NCBI GenBank assembly: GCA_963784195.1
Contig: CAWARA010000011.1
Location: 62,001-126,000, forward strand
Reading direction: 5' to 3'
Length of the DNA: 64,000 nucleotides
Source: CAVQAH01 sp963784195
GTDB taxonomy: Bacteria; Acidobacteriota; Vicinamibacteria; Vicinamibacterales; 2-12-FULL-66-21
The notes under the pieces are model-generated. The model was not told the DNA's origin and made no database searches. It worked only from the letters and a program-made list of their open reading frames with translations. This document shows positions 46,000 through 56,459 of this stretch, one piece after another (the first letter of the stretch is position 1; each line of letters begins with the position of its first letter). Both the position numbers and the translations under genes were made by a program.

Positions 46000-47235
46000 T
46001 CACTCCATGACCTCCACCCTGGGAATGGCGGTGAAGAACCGGCCTCCCCACTCGCTGATATACGAATGCGCGTTGACGATTTCCTGCTTGATGTTCCAGG
46101 GGAGGATGAACACGTAATCGGGTCTGGTCTCGCGGATCTTGCCGGGACTGTGAATGGGAATGCGCGACCCCGGCAGCAGGAAGTTCTGCTTGCTCGGCGC
46201 CAGGTCGACCGTGTAGTCGATGATGTCGGTGTTGATGCCGCAATAATTGAGGAGGGTGTTGCCCTTCGCGGGCGCGCCGTAGCCCACGATCGACTTGCCT
46301 TTCCCCTTGAGTCCCTTGAGGAACGCCAGCAGCTCGGTCCGGGTTTCCTCGACTTGCGCTCCGAATGTCCTGTAGGTCGCGAGATCCTTCAATCCGGCAG
46401 CGACCTCTTTCTCGACGAGCCTGCCGACGTTGCCGGTCTCGGCGTGCGCGGTGTTGTCGCGGTGCTTTGCGAAGATCCGCAGGGACCCGCCATGCGTCGG
46501 GATCTCGCTCACATCGAAGACCGTCAAGCCGTGATGCGCGAAGAGGCTTTGCACCGTGAGCATCGAGTAATACGAATAATGCTCGTGGTAGATGGTGTCG
46601 AACTGCCTCTGCTGCATCAACTGCATCAGATGCGGGAACTCCATCGTCACGAGTCCCGTCGGCTCGAGAAGGATTCTGATGCCGCTGACGAAGTCGTTCA
46701 AATCGGGCACATGCGCCAGGACGTTGTTGCCGATCAGCAGATCCGCTCCGCGTCCTTCGGCCTTCAGCTCTTCCGCCACGTCGGCGCCGAAGAACTTGCA
46801 GATCGTCGGAATGCCCTTCGCGATGGCGGCTCTGGCGGTATTCGACGTCGGTTCGATGCCCAGGACCGTAAACTGCTTTTCGTGGAAATACTGCAGCAGA
46901 TAACCGTCGTTCGACGCGAGCTCGATGACCCGGATCGTCGGCTTCAGCCCGAATCGCTGGATCATCATCTCGACGTAGGCCTTGGCATGGCCCAGCCAGG
47001 AGGACGACGTCGACGAGAAGTAAGGATAGTGATCCGTGAAGATGTCGTGCTCCCGGTGAACGCTCTCACACTGAACGAGCCAGCAGCCGTCGCACACATA
47101 GGTATGCAGCGGATAAAAAGGTTCTTTCAGGTGCGCGTCCCCCGGCGCTATCAAATCGTTGGCTATCGGCTGAGATCCAAGATCGGCAAAGGTGTGCTGC
47201 AGAGGCTTGCCGCAAAAGCGACAGGGGCTGTTCAT
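46000..47235 (-). CDS. Class I SAM-dependent sugar C-methyltransferase (TylCIII/NovU type)
   Basis: The N-terminus is a zinc-finger-like module (CRFCGKPL at the start and YVCDGCWLVQC near residue 48), the Methyltransf_13 domain. A SAM-binding core (VIELASNDGYLLQYF), YHEHYSYYS, the THGGSLRIFA segment and a C-terminal Rossmann domain with IVGYGAPAKGNTLLNY complete the layout. Family members add a methyl group to carbon 3 or 5 of nucleotide-activated deoxysugars. The 411-residue length is normal. The start is supported by TAGGAT five bases upstream. Confidence 0.87.
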   Translation of the reverse strand: MNSPCRFCGKPLQHTFADLGSQPIANDLIAPGDAHLKEPFYPLHTYVCDGCWLVQCESVHREHDIFTDHYPYFSSTSSSWLGHAKAYVEMMIQRFGLKPTIRVIELASNDGYLLQYFHEKQFTVLGIEPTSNTARAAIAKGIPTICKFFGADVAEELKAEGRGADLLIGNNVLAHVPDLNDFVSGIRILLEPTGLVTMEFPHLMQLMQQRQFDTIYHEHYSYYSMLTVQSLFAHHGLTVFDVSEIPTHGGSLRIFAKHRDNTAHAETGNVGRLVEKEVAAGLKDLATYRTFGAQVEETRTELLAFLKGLKGKGKSIVGYGAPAKGNTLLNYCGINTDIIDYTVDLAPSKQNFLLPGSRIPIHSPGKIRETRPDYVFILPWNIKQEIVNAHSYISEWGGRFFTAIPRVEVME

Positions 47236-47240
47236 CGAGA

Positions 47241-47246
47241 ATCCTA
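47241..47246 (-). promoter_or_regulatory. -10 box of the C-methyltransferase gene (leaderless)
   Basis: TAGGAT on the minus strand is five bases before the ATG at 47235. The remaining ~220 bases before the next gene contain no feature I can name. Confidence 0.45.
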
Positions 47247-47467
47247 CCGGTCGGTTCGGGGTCGCTCAGGATTGAGCCGGACCCGTAATTATAGCAACGG
47301 TCGAGGCTCGAAGCCGCTAAGACCATGCAGGACAGTGCATTAACGTCAACTGGCCTAAACACGGGCCTATTGGGGCACCAGCCCGAGACCAGGGTTCCGG
47401 AACCGGCCACCAGGCTAGATACGTTTCTACCGTCAGAACGTACAAGGGCTTAAAATTGAGGACACCT

Positions 47468-48803
47468 ATGTCAGCTCTACGATTTGGTTCGGCGGCGGTC
47501 GCCGCCCTGTGGATTGGCGTTGTCGCGTCGGCGGTTCCGGGAGCCCGTGAACAGGACACTCGCAAAGACGCCGCGGCGGTGCCGACGTTCTCGAAGGACG
47601 TCGCCCCGATTCTTTACAAGAACTGCACCTCCTGCCATCGGCCAGGTGAAATTGCGCCGATGTCGTTGCTCACCTACGACAAGGCGCGCCCGTATGCGAA
47701 AGCCATACGCGACGAAGTGCAGGACGGCAACATGCCGCCGTGGCACGCAGAGGCTGCGCACGGGACGTTTCTGAACGAACGCCGCCTCAGCGACGCCGAC
47801 AAGGACACGCTGATCCGGTGGGCTTCGAACGGCGCGCCTGAGGGCGATCCGAAGGATTTGCCACCGGCTCCGAAGTACGAAGATGGCTGGACGATTGGAA
47901 AGCCGGACGTGGTGCTCGAGATGACCGAGGCCTACAAGGTACCTGCCGAGGGCGTCGTCGCGTACCGAGTATTTCTACATTCCGACGAATTTCACCGAGG
48001 CGAAGTGGATTCAGGCCGTCGAGATTCGTCCGGGCGATCGAAAGGTCGTCCACCACGTCCTGGTCTTCCACAAGGCGAAACCGGATACTCCGCGTGGCGT
48101 ACCCGTGCTGCAGCTCAATCGGACGCAGATGCAGCTGCCACCGTCGAAGCACGGACTGAACCCGCCGCAACGCGATCAGATACCTGGGCGGTTGCTCGCG
48201 ACCTACGCGCCGGGGACGAACCCGCAGGTATTCCCAGACGGCACCGCCGTCCGTCTCGAGCCGGGTGGCGTGATCGAACTGCAGATGCACTACACCACCA
48301 ACGGCGAGGCGGCATCGGATCGGACCAAGGTCGGCCTCGTGTTCGCGAAGGAACCATCGCCGCGCGAAGTCAGGGTCTCGCAGTTCTACAACGCGACGTT
48401 CACGCTCCCGGCCGGATCGGCAGAGACCCGCGTCGACGCGGACGTCAGCTTTGTCAGCGACGCCATCGTGTGGGGCATCTTCCCGCACACGCACGTCCGC
48501 GGAAAGAAATGGGAGTACGTGCTCGAGCTGCCGGACGGGACCAGGCAGACAGTCCTGTCCGTCCCGCGCTACGACTTCAACTGGCAGACGTACTACATGT
48601 TCAAGGAGCCGCTGAAGGTTCCGAAGGGCGCGAAGCTCGTCTCGAGTGCGTGGTACGACAACTCGCCGGGCAATCCCTCAAACCCCGATCCGAAAATCGA
48701 CGTGGCGTGGGGCGATCAGACGTGGGAGGAAATGCAGTACACGGGTCTGCTGTTCACACCCGTGGCAGCACCCGCGACGGCGGCGCCTGGCGGCGCTAAG
48801 TAA
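47468..48803 (+). CDS. Cytochrome c - copper monooxygenase-like fusion (one frameshift)
   Basis: A signal peptide is followed by one c-type heme site, NCTSCHRPGEIAPMSL (CxxCH), in a ~90-residue cytochrome-like domain with MPPWHAE. The two-domain copper type II monooxygenase fold of the PHM/DBM family follows. Copper ligands are suggested by VVHHVLVF (His pair), LQMHYTTNG (His-x-Met context) and FPHTHVRGK (HxH). The frame breaks at about 47965, where removing one C from GTACCGAG joins VVAYEYFYIPTNF. Such a fusion could feed electrons from heme to copper for hydroxylation of a periplasmic substrate. It is the first of three tandem relatives. Confidence 0.78.
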
Positions 48804-48832
48804 TGGGCGTGGCATGGGCGATGGGCAAGGTA
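48803..48832. repeat. Short GATGGGC array
   Basis: About four degenerate copies of the 7-bp unit also seen at 36402 fill the gap after the first monooxygenase gene. Confidence 0.6.
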
Positions 48833-48851
48833 AAGAGGTGAGGATAGTCAG

Positions 48852-50275
48852 ATGACAAGACGGGGCACCGCGATCGTGGGAATCGTTGCGCTTTGGGGTT
48901 CAATGCTGGTTGCGCGAGCGGAGCGCGTTCCGGGCGAGCAGGACGCGCAGAAACCGGCAACGGACGTACCGACGGTCGACTCAAGGAAGACGCCGGAGGG
49001 GTGCCGACCTTTACCAAAGACGTTGCGCCCATCCTCTACAAGAACTGCGCGTCGTGCCACCGGCCGGGCGAGATCGGCCCGATGCCGCTCATCAGCTACG
49101 AGGACGCGCGGCCGTGGGCGAAAGCCATCCGCGACGAGGTGAGCGAGGGACACATGCCGCCGTGGCACGCCGATCCGAAGCACGGCAGGTTCCAGAACGA
49201 TCGCAGTCTCTCGACGGCCGACCGCGAGACGCTCGTGAAGTGGGCGAATGGCGGCGCACCAAAAGGCGACGCGAAGGACATGCCGGAGTTGCCGAAGTTC
49301 ACGGATGGCTGGTCCATCGGCACGCCCGACCTCGTGGTCTCGATGCCTCAACCGTACAAGGTGCCCGCCGACGGGTTCGTCGAGTACCAGGTACATCGAA
49401 ATCCCCGTCGATCTGAAGGAAGACAGATGGATTCAGGCAATGGAGGTGCGTCCGGGCAATCGCGCGGTCGTGCACCACGTGATCGTCTATGCACGGCCGC
49501 CCCAGCCAGAACGGCGCCCGACGGGCTTCCGGATGGGGCGCGGGAATGGAACTACCGCGGGGCGCGAGCGGAGGATCCGAACGAAGCTGAAGAACCGCGA
49601 GCGAAGGGTGTCAGCCTGTTCCCGCGCCCGCAGCGGCTCGGTGCGACGATCGGTGGCTTCGCCCCCGGCAACGGGGTGATGGCCTTCGCGCCGGGCTCCG
49701 CGATGCTCCTGCGCGCGGGAACGACGATCGTCCTGCAGATGCATTACACCCCGAACGGCGAAGCGGCGACCGATCAGTCGAAAGTCGGTTTGTTCTTCGC
49801 CAAGGAACCGCCGAAAAACGAAATGCGCTTCGCCGCGCTGATGAACGGCAACTTCGTGATTCCCGCAGGATCGACGGGGCAGGAAGTCAAAGCCGAGATG
49901 ACGACGACTCAGGACGTCACGCTCCGCAGCCTGCTTCCGCACACCCATCTTCGCGGCAAGAGCTGGGAGTACACGGCGGTGTATCCGGACGGCCGGTCCG
50001 AGACGATCCTCTCGGTGCCCCAGTACGATTTCAACTGGCAGACGGACTACGTGTTCGCGGAACCGATGAAGCTGCCGAAGGGGACGACCATTCGCGCAAG
50101 TGCGAAGTACGACAACTCGGCCGCCAACAAGTCGAACCCCGATCCGAAAGTGGACGTCAAGTGGGGCGACCAGACGTGGGAAGAGATGATGTTCACCGCA
50201 TTCGTGTACTCGATTGACGGTGCGACGCCGGGAGCCGTCATCACGGCTCCCTCGAACGGCGGCGGCAACCGCTAA
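48852..50275 (+). CDS. Cytochrome c - copper monooxygenase-like fusion, second paralog (three frameshifts)
   Basis: A signal peptide (GIVALWGSMLVARA) leads to the cytochrome site NCASCHRPGEIGPMPL and the same copper-domain motifs as the upstream gene: VVHHVIVYA, LQMHYTPNGEAA, LLPHTHLRGK, ending WGDQTWEEMMFTAFVYS. The frame breaks near 48979 (one base short), 49388 (one base extra, at the same aligned position as in the first copy) and about 49560 (one base short). It is a clear tandem duplicate; divergence outside the motifs suggests it is old. The 5' end overlaps no other gene. Function as for the first copy, unproven. Confidence 0.72.
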
Positions 50276-50291
50276 CAGGACCATTTCACCG

Positions 50292-51004
<713 letters not shown>

Positions 51005-51027
<23 letters not shown>

Positions 51028-52316
51028 CGAACGGAACCGTGACGACGCGTCCGTTCCTCTGAAACTGCACCCACAACTTGTAGCGCCCAGCCGAGGGAAG
51101 AACCGGATCGAACGCGACCTCCGGACCTGACGATTGCCCTTCAGGATGCCCGTGAATGGCAAACTTCAAATCCGAGTCCACGATGAGCAGGTGGCCTGGA
51201 GCTCCCAGGTACGGTTCGAGATCGACGACCGGCTTCCCCGTCGAAGCGTCGGTGACGACGAAACGCAGCGCCGACGGCCTCAGAGCGCGCAACGAATCGG
51301 CCTCCAGGCGCACGCGAACGCCGTCGGCAGTCTGCTCGCGATCGGTCAACGCCGGCAAAGCTCCCGCCAAACAATGGTCCTGTGTAGTGCGGAGTGACGA
51401 TCGCGCGCTGCACCATCTGTGACGTGCCGCCCGCCGGCAGGAAGTCGCCGACCAGCATGTACTCGCCTTCGGGCAGCTCGTGATCGATCGAGAAGCTTCC
51501 GTCACGTGACTGCTCTGGATGCACGTGCGCGAAGTATTCGAGGTTCCTGCCGACGATGAACAGGTGAAGACGCTTCTCGTGCACGTCGAAGAAGCTGGTC
51601 ACCGGCTCGTAGGTTTCAGGGTCGACAATCCGGATACCGAGACCGGCGATCCCCCGCCCTCCCGGGCCGGGCCTCGCCGTCAGGTCGAGACGATACTCGC
51701 CGATTTTCGGTGGCGGAATCGGCACGAGATCCATTCCGCAGAGGCTGCATTTCACGGCGGCGGACGCCCTGATGTCCGGATGCATCGGGCACCAGTGCGT
51801 ATCGGGCCTGTCGGTCTCGCCCATGATCTCGAGCGTCAGGCTCTTCGACAACGCGAACCGTGACAGATCGTCCCGGCGCTCGATCGGCCGGACACCGTGT
51901 TTCGCAAGCCAATCGACAGCAGCCGCGGGATCCGCCGAGGCAAACGCGATGACGTGGATACCCCTGGATGGAATGACTTCGCGAACCTTGACCGCCTGGA
52001 ACTCGAGCGGCTCGACGGTCAGGCCGTGCTCACTCGCCCACTTCACCGCCTGCTGAAAGGCGATCGCGGCCCCCGGCGGCGTCGTCCCGCCGTCACGATC
52101 GAACACGACGTATTCCTGGCCCGTGCGAACCGAGATGCCATGCCCCTGAAGAATCGTTCTGGTTCCATTCAGGCGGGCGGCTGCCTCACGGGAAGACAAC
52201 GCCGGGTCACCAACCGCGACGTGCACATGATGGAAGCGCAGACGTGGTGGCGACGGCGGTGGTACCGGAGTTTGAAGCAACAGGGCGAGCATGCAGGCGC
52301 CAAGCGCCACAGGCAT
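51005..52316 (-). CDS. Exported VOC-like and heavy-metal-binding domain protein (one frameshift)
   Basis: A signal segment (ALGACMLALLLQT) precedes a glyoxalase/VOC-type domain (RFHHVHVAVGD, then YVVFDRDGG and GIHVIAFA). A metal-binding zinc-ribbon follows, HWCPMHPDIRASAAVKCSLCGMDLVPI, the heavy-metal-binding domain usually seen at the N-terminus of copper exporters. A beta-rich C-terminal part with HLFIVGRNLEYFAHVHPEQS resembles copper-handling or FixH/YtkA-type domains. An extra G near 51364 shifts the frame before ALPALTDRE. It lies among copper-dependent enzymes and may supply or sense copper. That role is inferred. Confidence 0.7.
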
Positions 52317-52319
52317 GGC

Positions 52320-52328
52320 TATAGAATA
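52320..52328. promoter_or_regulatory. Overlapping divergent -10 boxes (VOC protein and M28 peptidase)
   Basis: TATAGAAT (52320-52327) reads right and ends nine bases before the ATG at 52337. TATTCT on the other strand (52328 down to 52323) ends six bases before the ATG at 52316. Two probably leaderless genes thus share a 20-base gap. Confidence 0.55.
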
Positions 52329-52336
52329 CCTTTCTG

Positions 52337-53717
52337 ATGTCCTTCAAGACGCTCGCTCATACAGTTCTCACTTCAGCTCTCGTGATCATCGTCGGCAGCT
52401 ACGACGGTTCTCGCGCGCAAAACCACTGGCTCGATTCGTATCGCGACCCGGCATCACGTCTCGTCGGCGAAGCGCTTTCATCGGACTTTGCCTGGCAGCG
52501 GCTGGCGCTCCTCGGCGACACGTTCGGACCTCGGCTCAGCGGATCCGACAATCTCGCGGACGCCATCAAATGGGCTGCGGAGGAAATGAAGAAGGACGGA
52601 CTCGAGAACGTGCGCACCGAACCGGTCAAGGTGCCCCACTGGGTGCGCGGCCAGGAGAGCGCCGAGATCGTGGTCCCCGCGCCGCCATCCGATGGTCATG
52701 CTCGGTCTCGGCAACAGCATCGGAACGCCCGCCGAGGGCGTCGAGGCGGAGATACTCGTCGTCCGCAACTTCCAGGAGCTCGACGCCGCCGGCGCGAAGG
52801 TTCGCGGAAAAATCGTCGTCTACAACGCGCCCTTCACGACCTACGGCGAGACCGTGCAGTACCGATCCGCGGGACCATCGCGCGCGGCTACGCTGGGCGC
52901 AGTCGCCGTCCTCGTCCGGTCAGTGGGCCCGAAGGGACTGCGGACGCCGCACACCGGCGCGCTCCGCTACGCCGACGGTCAGCCGCAGATCCCCGCCGCC
53001 GCGATCACGGTCGAAGATGCCGAGCGCCTGCAGCGGATGCAGGACCGCGGGACGCAGGTGCGCGTCAGGCTCAAAATGGAAGCGAAGTTCCTGCCTGACG
53101 CGGACTCCGCGAATGTCGTCGGCGAGATCCGCGGCCGTGAGAGGCCTGACGAGGTCGTGGTCATCGGCGGCCACTTCGATTCGTGGGACGTCGGTACGGG
53201 TTCGACCGACGACGGCGGTGGATGCATTGCCACGTGGGAAGCGCTGCGGCTGATGAAGAAACTGAATCTGCGGCCGCGCCGCACGGTCCGTGTGGTTCTC
53301 TGGACCAACGAGGAGAACGGCCTTCGCGGGGGGCAGGCGTACCTCGAGCGCTACCGTGAGCAGCTCGGAAATCACGTGCTGATGCTGGAGTCGGACGGCG
53401 GGGTCTTCAGGCCGACGGGGTTCGGCTTCAGCGGCTCAGAAGCGGCGCGGGCGAGGGTGAAGGACATCGCGACCCTGCTTCGCGGCATTCAGGCGGACAG
53501 AATCGGCGCGAACGGAGGCGGAGCGGACATCGGGCCGAGCGTGGAAGCTGGCCGGCTGCCGGCGATGTCGCTCGAGGTGGATGGGGATTACTTCCTCATT
53601 CATCACACGCCGGCGGACACCGTCGACAAGATCGATCCGATGGACATCGCGCGCGCCTCCGCGGCGATTGCCGTCATGAGCTACGTGGTCGCAGATATGC
53701 CGGAGCGGCTGCGATAG
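52337..53717 (+). CDS. Exported M28 family zinc peptidase, second type (one frameshift)
   Basis: A signal peptide (TLAHTVLTSALVIIVGS) is followed by a PA-like apical domain and an M28 catalytic domain. The zinc ligands appear as His in GGHFDSWD, Asp in GSTDDGGGC, Glu pair in NEENGLRGG, Asp in LESDGGVF and His in FLIHHTPADT. An extra C in the CCCC run at 52675-52678 shifts the frame; removal joins EIVVPRRHPMVMLGLGNS. The protein resembles carboxypeptidase-Q-like aminopeptidases rather than the 27 kb enzyme. No partner genes are evident apart from the divergent VOC protein. Confidence 0.83.
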
Positions 53718-53730
53718 GTCACAGGCAGTT

Positions 53731-54600
53731 TCAACGAACGGTATAAACGAGGTAATCGGCTCGCGTTGCATCTTCAGGGGTCGGCGCGATCGTGTCGATA
53801 TCCTGAACGGGCAGAACGCTGACGATCACGACGCGCTTGCCGGGCAGACGACGGCGAACGCGCTCGCCCACGCCGGCGCCGAAATCGCTGTGAAACGCGC
53901 CGTTGTAGTGGACGATGGGCCCGCGCGCGCTCTGGGCCGCGGCAGCAATGGACTCGGCCATCGTCTCGTCCTTTACGCACTGGGCAAAGTAATAGCGCTC
54001 GGTCGTCGCCGCGCGCTCCTCGGCCGACTGCTTCTCGCTGCCTGGCACCGGATGGCTGTTCATCGTGTCGGAGAACCGCTTGAAATAGTTGTCGAGCGGA
54101 CACTGAAGGTCGCGGGCAACCTGCACGCGCTCGTCGGGCGACAAGGATTCAGCCGCCGCCAGCCCTGATTTCGCAACCGCGGACGCATGCCGGCGCGGAA
54201 CGTTCGCCGCCAGCACGCTCCATCCGTGTGCCTTCGCAAAGTCGACCAGCGGCTTGTAGTCCGTCGCGTAGCGGGGCCACGGGCGCGACTGCGCGAGGAA
54301 GGCCTCTTCGGTGAGCTTGCCGCTCAGGTAATCATCCACCTGTGCCTGAACGTCGCGCTCGAACATCTCGAGCGACACCGTCGCGGTGACGCCCCGGCGC
54401 TGCAGACCCTGCAGGATCGCCGCTTCCAGTCTGTGGGTGTTGGGATCGTCGTGCTGTTCCCCGACGAGCACCACGTCGGCGCGCGCCAGGTCGGCCACCA
54501 TCGCCTCGAAGTCGGTGAGACTCTTCTGGCGGCTGTCGAAGACCCGCTCAGGGACGTAAGACGTCACCTGAGCGGTCAGCAAGAGAATCAGCAGGAGCAT
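53731..54600 (-). CDS. ChaN-like exported protein (DUF399)
   Basis: A 289-residue protein with an N-terminal hydrophobic segment (MLLLILLLTAQVTSYV). The ChaN/DUF399 motif VVLVGEQHDDPNTHRLE lies near residue 50, followed by TVSLEMFERDVQ and a PIVHYNGAFHSDFG segment near the end. ChaN of Campylobacter binds heme; the wider family has an unknown enzyme-like fold. It follows the YceI gene by 26 bases and is probably in the same transcript. A GTAGCG palindrome fills the spacer. Confidence 0.83.
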   Translation of the reverse strand: MLLLILLLTAQVTSYVPERVFDSRQKSLTDFEAMVADLARADVVLVGEQHDDPNTHRLEAAILQGLQRRGVTATVSLEMFERDVQAQVDDYLSGKLTEEAFLAQSRPWPRYATDYKPLVDFAKAHGWSVLAANVPRRHASAVAKSGLAAAESLSPDERVQVARDLQCPLDNYFKRFSDTMNSHPVPGSEKQSAEERAATTERYYFAQCVKDETMAESIAAAAQSARGPIVHYNGAFHSDFGAGVGERVRRRLPGKRVVIVSVLPVQDIDTIAPTPEDATRADYLVYTVR

Positions 54601-54607
54601 CTGGAAC

Positions 54608-54630
54608 GCGGAGCGCAGGCTCCGCGCTAC
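54608..54630. repeat. REP-like palindrome, GTAGCG family (covers YceI stop codon)
   Basis: On the minus strand GTAGCG is followed by the inverted pair GCGGAGC/GCTCCGC. The TAG stop codon of the YceI gene (54627-54629) lies inside the GTAGCG motif. Confidence 0.7.
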
Positions 54631-55326
54631 TGCGCGGCCGTTCCGGGAGGTGTCGGCCGGTTCACTTCGAGATCGATGGTGATGGTGACTTCGTCACTGA
54701 CCACCGGACCGGCCTCGACCATGCTGTTGTACTTCAGGCCGTACTCGAGCCGCTTGATCTTCGTCGTCGCCGACGCCCCCGTGGCGAGGCCGCCACGCTG
54801 GGTCTTGACGACCGGAGAGGGGCCGTCGACGTCGAGCGCCACTTCCTTCGTGGTCCCGCGGATCGTCAGGTCTCCGATCAGCTTGAACTTGCCATCGGCA
54901 CCCGACTCGACGCGCTTCGACTTGAACGTGATGGTCGGGTGATTGGCGACGTCGAAGAAATCATCGCTGCGCAGATGCTTGTCGCGGCCATCGTTCTGCG
55001 TGTTGATCCCGTTCACGTCGATCGACACGTCGGTCTTGATCGAGCGGACGTCTTTGCCGTCGTACTCGATCGTGCCGCTGATTCGACCGAGCTGGCCGCG
55101 GACGGTCGAGACCATCAGATGCCTGACGCTGAAGTTCGCAGCCGAATGGTTCCCGTCGATGCGCCACTCGTTCGGTCCGAGCGGCGGCTGCTGCGGGCGC
55201 TGCTGTTGCTGCTGCCCTGGGGCTGGGCGGGCGGTTGGGTCTGCCCGGCCGGCGGAGCCTGGGCCAACCAGCAGCGGCCGACGCGGCCAGGGTGACGACG
55301 GACACAAACGCAAAGAAACGCTTCAT
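54627..55326 (-). CDS. YceI family periplasmic protein (frameshift near the N-terminus)
   Basis: The start at 55326 opens a signal peptide (FVSVVTLAASAAAG). After a Pro/Gln-rich stretch with QQQQQRPQQPP the YceI lipocalin-like domain begins at EWRIDGNHSAANFSVRHLMV. It continues through GTIEYDGKDVRSIKTDVSID and HLRSDDFFDVANHPTITFKSK to DLEVNRPTPPG. YceI proteins bind isoprenoid-type lipids or quinones in the periplasm. Between the signal peptide and the Gln run (about 55200-55265) the frame changes. Either one extra base or two missing G residues explain it; the latter gives a smoother QPPAQPQGQQ linker. Confidence 0.82.
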
Positions 55327-55388
55327 TCGAAGATCCTCCGGATCGAAATTGACCTTTGGCTTAAGACGCGCACAACGGCGACAGCGGT

Positions 55389-56147
<759 letters not shown>

Positions 56148-56170
56148 TATCTGTCCTTCTGTACTATGCG

Positions 56171-56459
56171 AGTCACGTGCGACGTGCGTGACGTGCGGAC
56201 GTGCGACGTGCGACGACGTGCCGACGTGCGACGTGCCGACGTGCGGACGTTCGACGTGCCTACATCTTCAGATCACAACCGGATTAGTGTATCGGCAAGG
56301 CTGACCTACCCGACGAAGCACACGACGACCACGCCGACCGCGTTGACATCAGGGAATTGAAATCGTGATCGTCGCCGCCTCACCGCACGTCGCACGTGAG
56401 CACGTCGCACGTCGAGCACGTCAGCACGTCGCACGTCGCACGTCGCACGTCGCACGCGT
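56171..56459. repeat. Inverted pair of GACGTGC arrays between TerC and aconitase genes
   Basis: GACGTGC/GTGCGAC units run from 56171 to 56260. After a 120-base spacer without a gene, GCACGTC units run from 56384 to 56459, ending at the aconitase stop codon. The arms are reverse complements. The 312-base gap holds nothing else I can identify. Confidence 0.88.

Noticed and set aside
45016..47343. A very long plus-strand open frame (775 codons) across the methyltransferase and oxidoreductase genes
   Set aside because: It is antisense to two well-recognised enzymes; its translation is Arg/His/Asp-rich with no domain, typical of a GC-rich shadow frame.
47236..47467. Possible small RNA or riboswitch between the methyltransferase and monooxygenase genes
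   Set aside because: Only a short GGCTCAATCCTGAGCC-like symmetry is visible and no known RNA pattern fits.
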